Shown: positions 60,433 through 64,000 of the stretch, one piece after another
Layout: each line of letters begins with the position of its first letter
Numbering within the stretch: the first letter of the stretch is position 1
Source of the DNA: Monocercomonoides exilis
Taxonomy: Eukaryota; Preaxostyla; Oxymonadida; Polymastigidae
Direction: 5' to 3'
Assembly (NCBI GenBank): GCA_001643675.2
Contig: LSRY02000007.1
Location: forward strand, 377,001-441,000
Length of the DNA: 64,000 bases
Translations under genes and position numbers: made by a program
Notes under the pieces: model-generated
What the model was told of the DNA's origin: nothing
The model's database searches: none
What the model saw: the letters and a program-made list of their open reading frames with translations, nothing else

Positions 60433-62689
60433 TCAGGAAGGAATTTTATTTTCTCTATTCTTTTTTCCATAAATATGGGTGCCAATGATCTTCACGATAT
60501 TGAAAATGGTTTGTTCAATGATTGACAATTGATGTTTTCGACACATTTTCCACTTATAGACAACAACAAAAAATGTTGACTTTGAAATATTGATTCGAAT
60601 ATTATTTCGATTCAGTTAAAAACGAATTTCATTAGAATTATTTGTTTTGATTTCTGTTTCAATGATTTCAAGCATGAATCAAAATGTCTTTTCTCAAGTG
60701 TTTATTTGCGCGCTTCCTTTCAATGATATTCAAATCTCTTTGATCTTGTTGAGTTATTCATTATTCCAAATACTTCTATTATAATTGCCAAGAAATACAA
60801 AAAGCAAATATTTCACATGTTATTCAGTTTGGATTCCAAAATTTTATGATCCACTTCAAACATTTGTGCGATAAACTTAACAATGCTGATTAAATGAATG
60901 AAATCTTTGAAAGAAAAGAAGATGAAAAATGAAAACGATATCTTTCAAATCGATGAGGAAATAATTATCGCAATTTTTCTGGTAATAATCGAATAATTCC
61001 TTTGATAATTCATTTGTCATTTTTTTTTCGTTCAATTGTTAGGGATAAAATGATATTTTTAACTTTTTTGAAGCGGAATTAGAAGAGGACAATTGCTAAA
61101 GCTGAATGTGATGAGGTTTGGATAGTTTTGAGTTTGCACTCCCAAATAGTGATATTAGTGTGTGAATGGTTGAATGGTGATTGAATATTGATTTTTTGGT
61201 TTGCAATTTTTGAATATCTGAAGACTTATGGTCTTTGTGAATATTTTTCTGAATGGATCAAAGGAAGAGATGTACTAAAAGAATAAAATTATAAATCTTT
61301 GCGACTTCAACAAAGCAGAGAAGGAAGACTGATGATTTTTGATTGCTTTGCAGAATGCAAACATCAAACAATGGTTGGATCTGTGAAATTTTTTTGAGGA
61401 AGCATTTCCAATTTTGAGCAAAGCCCATTTAAATTAATAATTTTCCATTGAGATCCTTTTTTTCAAAAAGTCAGAAATCAACGCATTTGAAAGTGGGAAA
61501 TCTGTTGAACTTAATGGCTGGAGAATGTTACACAAAGCAGTTGAAAAAGGAAGTGATTAATGAGAGTGTTTGATGATCAAAGTTATATAAAACAAAAATA
61601 ATCATTCTCTATCGAGTGAAACATTGCAAAGATTAAAACATAAAATTTTCTGGTTGTGATTGGTTTTTTGCTTATTTTTGTCGGAAATTATATATTCTGT
61701 ACCTTGAAAGACAGAGTGAATATTCAGATCTGACGAAGAAGAAAAGCAGAAAGGAATGAGAAAGAGGTTTGATGAAAATCAGGTATGATGAAGATTCCTT
61801 GCATTGAAATTTGAAGAAGAATAGCTTTTGGAGGAAAGATGATTTGAGAGAATGAAGGGAAGTGAAAGAAGAAGAGATGGAATGAAAAAGGTATTGGAGC
61901 ATATTTCTTATTTTTCGTTGATGAAAGAGGATGATTGAGCTAACCTCGTGATGGATAAGGAGAAATTGTTTGCAAGAAAAAGAAACAAAAATGGAAAGCT
62001 AGAATTTCATGAATTTATCAGTTGATAATAATTGACACACATTTTCACAATCTTAAACAATTAATCATCTCATTCAATTCATTCATCATTATTACCATCT
62101 TCTTCTTCTTCTTTATTCAAATATATCAATAACATTTCACACAGCTTCTTCTTCCGCTTCTTCATTCACTTCACCTGAGAAAATTTCTTCACATTCTGCG
62201 TTGGCATCAGAGATAAAGATTAAAATGAAGAAACGAAGAAATTGATCGCTAGGAAATGTTCAAAAATTAATGAGAAGAAGAAGAATAAAAGAAGAGGCGA
62301 AAGAGAAAGAGAATGAGAATAAAGAGCGTGCTTTGAGAGGAGAATTGGAAAGGAAATGGAATTGAGAAGATGGAAGAGGGTTTTTGAATGAAAAGAAGAA
62401 GATGTTTGGATTTGAATTTTAAGTTGGAAGTTGAATTGGAAAAGAGAAAAAAGAGAGATCAAAACAAAGAAAAGTGTTTGGAAAGAAGAGGATTAATTTG
62501 AATAAAGAAATAACAAACAAGGCAAGATAATGAAATGCAGAAGAAATCAAAAATACTAAATTTGAGAGAAAATGGAAAATGAAGAAAAAAGCTTAAAAAA
62601 GAAAGAAAGAAAATAGAAGAGGGAAAGAAATTTTGTTGGGGAAAAAGGAGAGAAAAGGAAGAGTCAGCCCTCACACTCAGCGTCTTAAA
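60433..62689. other. AT-rich spacer with purine tract, no supported gene
   Basis: About 2.25 kb upstream of the Pmp-like gene. Bases about 62220-62670 are a purine-rich (A/G) stretch on the + strand, giving Phe/Ser/Leu-rich frames on the other strand that look like low-complexity artefacts. A short + frame near 61470-61560 (ESGKSVELNGWRMLHKAVEKGSD) hints at an ankyrin-repeat remnant, and a short minus frame ends at ~62136 (ECEEIFSGEVNEEAEEEAV); neither can be tied to a gene. Confidence 0.45.
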
Positions 62690-63215
62690 CTGTTCCTTCA
62701 TTCCAGACTATTTTTGTTGGAATTGTTGAGCAGCATTGCTGAAAAGGTGATTGAATGATGTTGATGTCATTGAAGAACACATCATTCATTCTGCCAGTTG
62801 TGATGGAATTGCCACAAAAGACGGAAAAAGCGATGAATTCGAGCCCGTTCATCCAGAGAAATGACGCTTCAGAAAAAATTTCGACTCCTCCGTGTGTTGA
62901 TGAAGTTGTCAATTAATTGTTTAATAATTGATAGTCCCTGACTGATAATTGATTTGGTTTCTCACTTGGTGGATCGCCAAGTGTGAAAGAACAAGCAGAC
63001 TTTCCACCAGAATTTGTTATATGATTGCAGTTGGAAAACAGGAATTGTGCATTTTCTGGCGTGCTACCAATCCAAAAATACCATCCAGTTACGCTCCAAC
63101 TTGTCATCAACAGACATCATCAAAGCTTTCAAAAAAAGTTCAGATTGAATTTGATTAATTGCAATTTACATAAGTTGCTCCTGCCTGACCAGATGAACAG
63201 TTCGTGAAATTGGAT
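62685..63215 (-). pseudogene. Remnant of a second Pmp-like beta-helix gene
   Basis: Read on the minus strand, two adjoining frames look like ectodomain pieces of the Pmp-like family: 63110-62913 (GWYFWIGSTPENAQFLFSNC, then GGKSACSFTLGDPPSEKPNQ) and 62912-62685 (THGGVEIFSEASFLWMNGLEF, then ITTGRMNDVFFNDINI). Just upstream on the same strand ATYVNCN continues the pattern. Stops separate the pieces, no GGG turn survives intact, and there is no start, so it is a decayed copy or the edge of a gene with unresolved introns. It lies upstream of, and in the same orientation as, the intact gene at 52246-60432. Confidence 0.5.
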
Positions 63216-63864
63216 TTTGTGATGATTATTTTCAGTCAATTTCCAAAGCACAACATTCCACTGTAATCGCTGTTTGAACAATTGAAAATTCATTTGCAAA
63301 TAATAATTCTATGCAGATAAATTGAACCACTCGATAAATCTTATCTCCATCAGTGGGAAATAAAAATCTCAAAATTATTTTCCTTGTTTTTCCTTCTTTC
63401 TTCGAGTATTATTTGTCTTTCTTTTTGCACAATAATGCTATTTTCAAAAGAATTCAGTTTACTCATATATTTTGAAAAGAAAGAAAGAATTCAAAGCCTC
63501 CAACCAAAAATCTATTCAGAAAGAAAGAATTGCGGTTTTTAATCTCATTTTTATATTAAAGAAAATTTTTCTTTTAAAAAATCCATAAAAGGAGTAATTG
63601 CAATTTCCCTTCTGTATGAACAGTAGAATTTGATTTCAAATAACAATCAAAAAAATATTTCAAAAAATATTGTTCAAAATGAATGACATTTCTTTGAGCT
63701 ATTCAAACCAATTCATCTTTCAATGGTAAAAAAATAAAATAACACTTTTCAAACAATAAATACAACGAACAAATCCAATTTGAGTGCGTTCATATTCTCA
63801 TCGTATTCATTTGCACAATTTTCAATATCAATTCCCAATAACATATTCAGTCAACTGATTCTAT
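63216..63864. other. AT-rich spacer
   Basis: About 650 bp with T-rich runs (63371-63430) and scattered AAAGAAAG units (63478-63530). No gene is supported. Confidence 0.5.
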
Positions 63865-63867
63865 GTC

Positions 63868-64000
63868 AGAAAAGGAGAAAATGCACCAAATGATGATACA
63901 GTAACTCCAAATCCTTGTGTTGCGAATGCTTGTGCATATCCGCAAGAGCTCTGTCCGAATGGCTTTGTCACATCGGAGGGTCTGGCGAAAACGACAGGAG
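63868..64000 (+). CDS. Possible exon of a Cys-containing protein, cut by window end
   Basis: From a plausible 3' splice site (TTCTATGTCAG ending at 63867) a frame stays open to the window end and reads GENAPNDDTVTPNPCVANAC, then AYPQELCPNGFVTSEGLAKT. Base composition shifts abruptly to coding-like G+C near 63905, as it does at exon edges elsewhere here. Four Cys in ~25 residues suggest an extracellular domain. No family assigned; only 133 bases can be seen. Confidence 0.35.

Noticed and set aside
61470..61560. Possible ankyrin-repeat remnant (NGWRMLHKAVEKG)
   Set aside because: Only ~23 suggestive residues, with stops on both sides; too little to annotate.
1..64000. Alternative nuclear code with TAA/TAG read as Gln, as in some oxymonads
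   Set aside because: TAG and TAA end several well-aligned genes (AMMECR1, SF3B1, glucosidase II beta, FAN1) at the expected place, and long exons have no internal TAA/TAG.
1..64000. tRNA, rRNA or CRISPR arrays
   Set aside because: I saw no cloverleaf-like GC-rich segment with a T-loop motif, no rRNA, and no spaced direct repeats of CRISPR type.

Overview
This is a nuclear segment from a microbial eukaryote. Genes carry short, AT-rich GT-AG introns of roughly 45-130 bp, coding DNA is clearly richer in G+C than the spacers, and TAA, TAG and TGA all act as stops: one 13.6-kb exon contains no in-frame TAA, TAG or TGA, so the code is standard. The gene content (a flagellar FAM166/CIMIP2-type protein, N-degron ligase, SF3B1, glucosidase II beta) and above all the large beta-helix membrane proteins of the polymorphic-membrane-protein (Pmp) type suggest an oxymonad (Preaxostyla), perhaps Monocercomonoides-like. 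That placement is inference; no database search was possible.

Layout. 1-1932 (+): 3' part of a FAN1 DNA-repair nuclease, convergent with an intronless cytosolic ClpB/Hsp104 disaggregase (2304-5207, -). 5.2-13.8 kb is a gene-poor, transposon-rich spacer. It holds an (AAAAAG)n array, a Tc1/mariner-type fold-back MITE with TA flanks (6174-6535), a dead Tigger/pogo transposase (7232-9153), a second hairpin element (10778-11020) and fragments of the Pmp-like family (11.1-11.9 kb). 13845-14426 (-): CIMIP2/FAM166-like ciliary protein, head-to-head with a giant UBR-type E3 ligase (14552-29000, +, six exons, 4,688 codons). 29373-32718 (+): SF3B1. 33350-36025 (+): PP2C phosphatase. 36579-37356 (-): AMMECR1. 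37553-40129 (-): ERV46/ERGIC3 cargo receptor, head-to-head with a UBL-UBA protein (40265-43848, +). 44279-45025 (-): unknown membrane-anchored Cys-motif protein. 45488-51146 (+): glucosidase II beta of 1,709 residues ending in KNEL. 52246-60432 (-): 2,704-residue Pmp-like beta-helix receptor with a degenerate kinase tail. 60.4-64 kb: mostly spacer with a further Pmp-like remnant and a possible exon cut by the window end.

There is no operon logic. Shared themes are the secretory pathway (ERV46, glucosidase II beta, the Pmp-like surface protein), protein quality control (ClpB, UBR ligase, UBL-UBA protein), and expansion of conserved proteins by Ser-rich, acidic and coiled-coil insertions. Intron-exon models for FAN1, UBR, SF3B1, PP2C, AMMECR1, UBL-UBA, glucosidase II beta, CIMIP2 and the Pmp-like protein were assembled by hand. 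Their joined lengths keep frame. Several of these genes would have been missed or broken by simple ORF calling.
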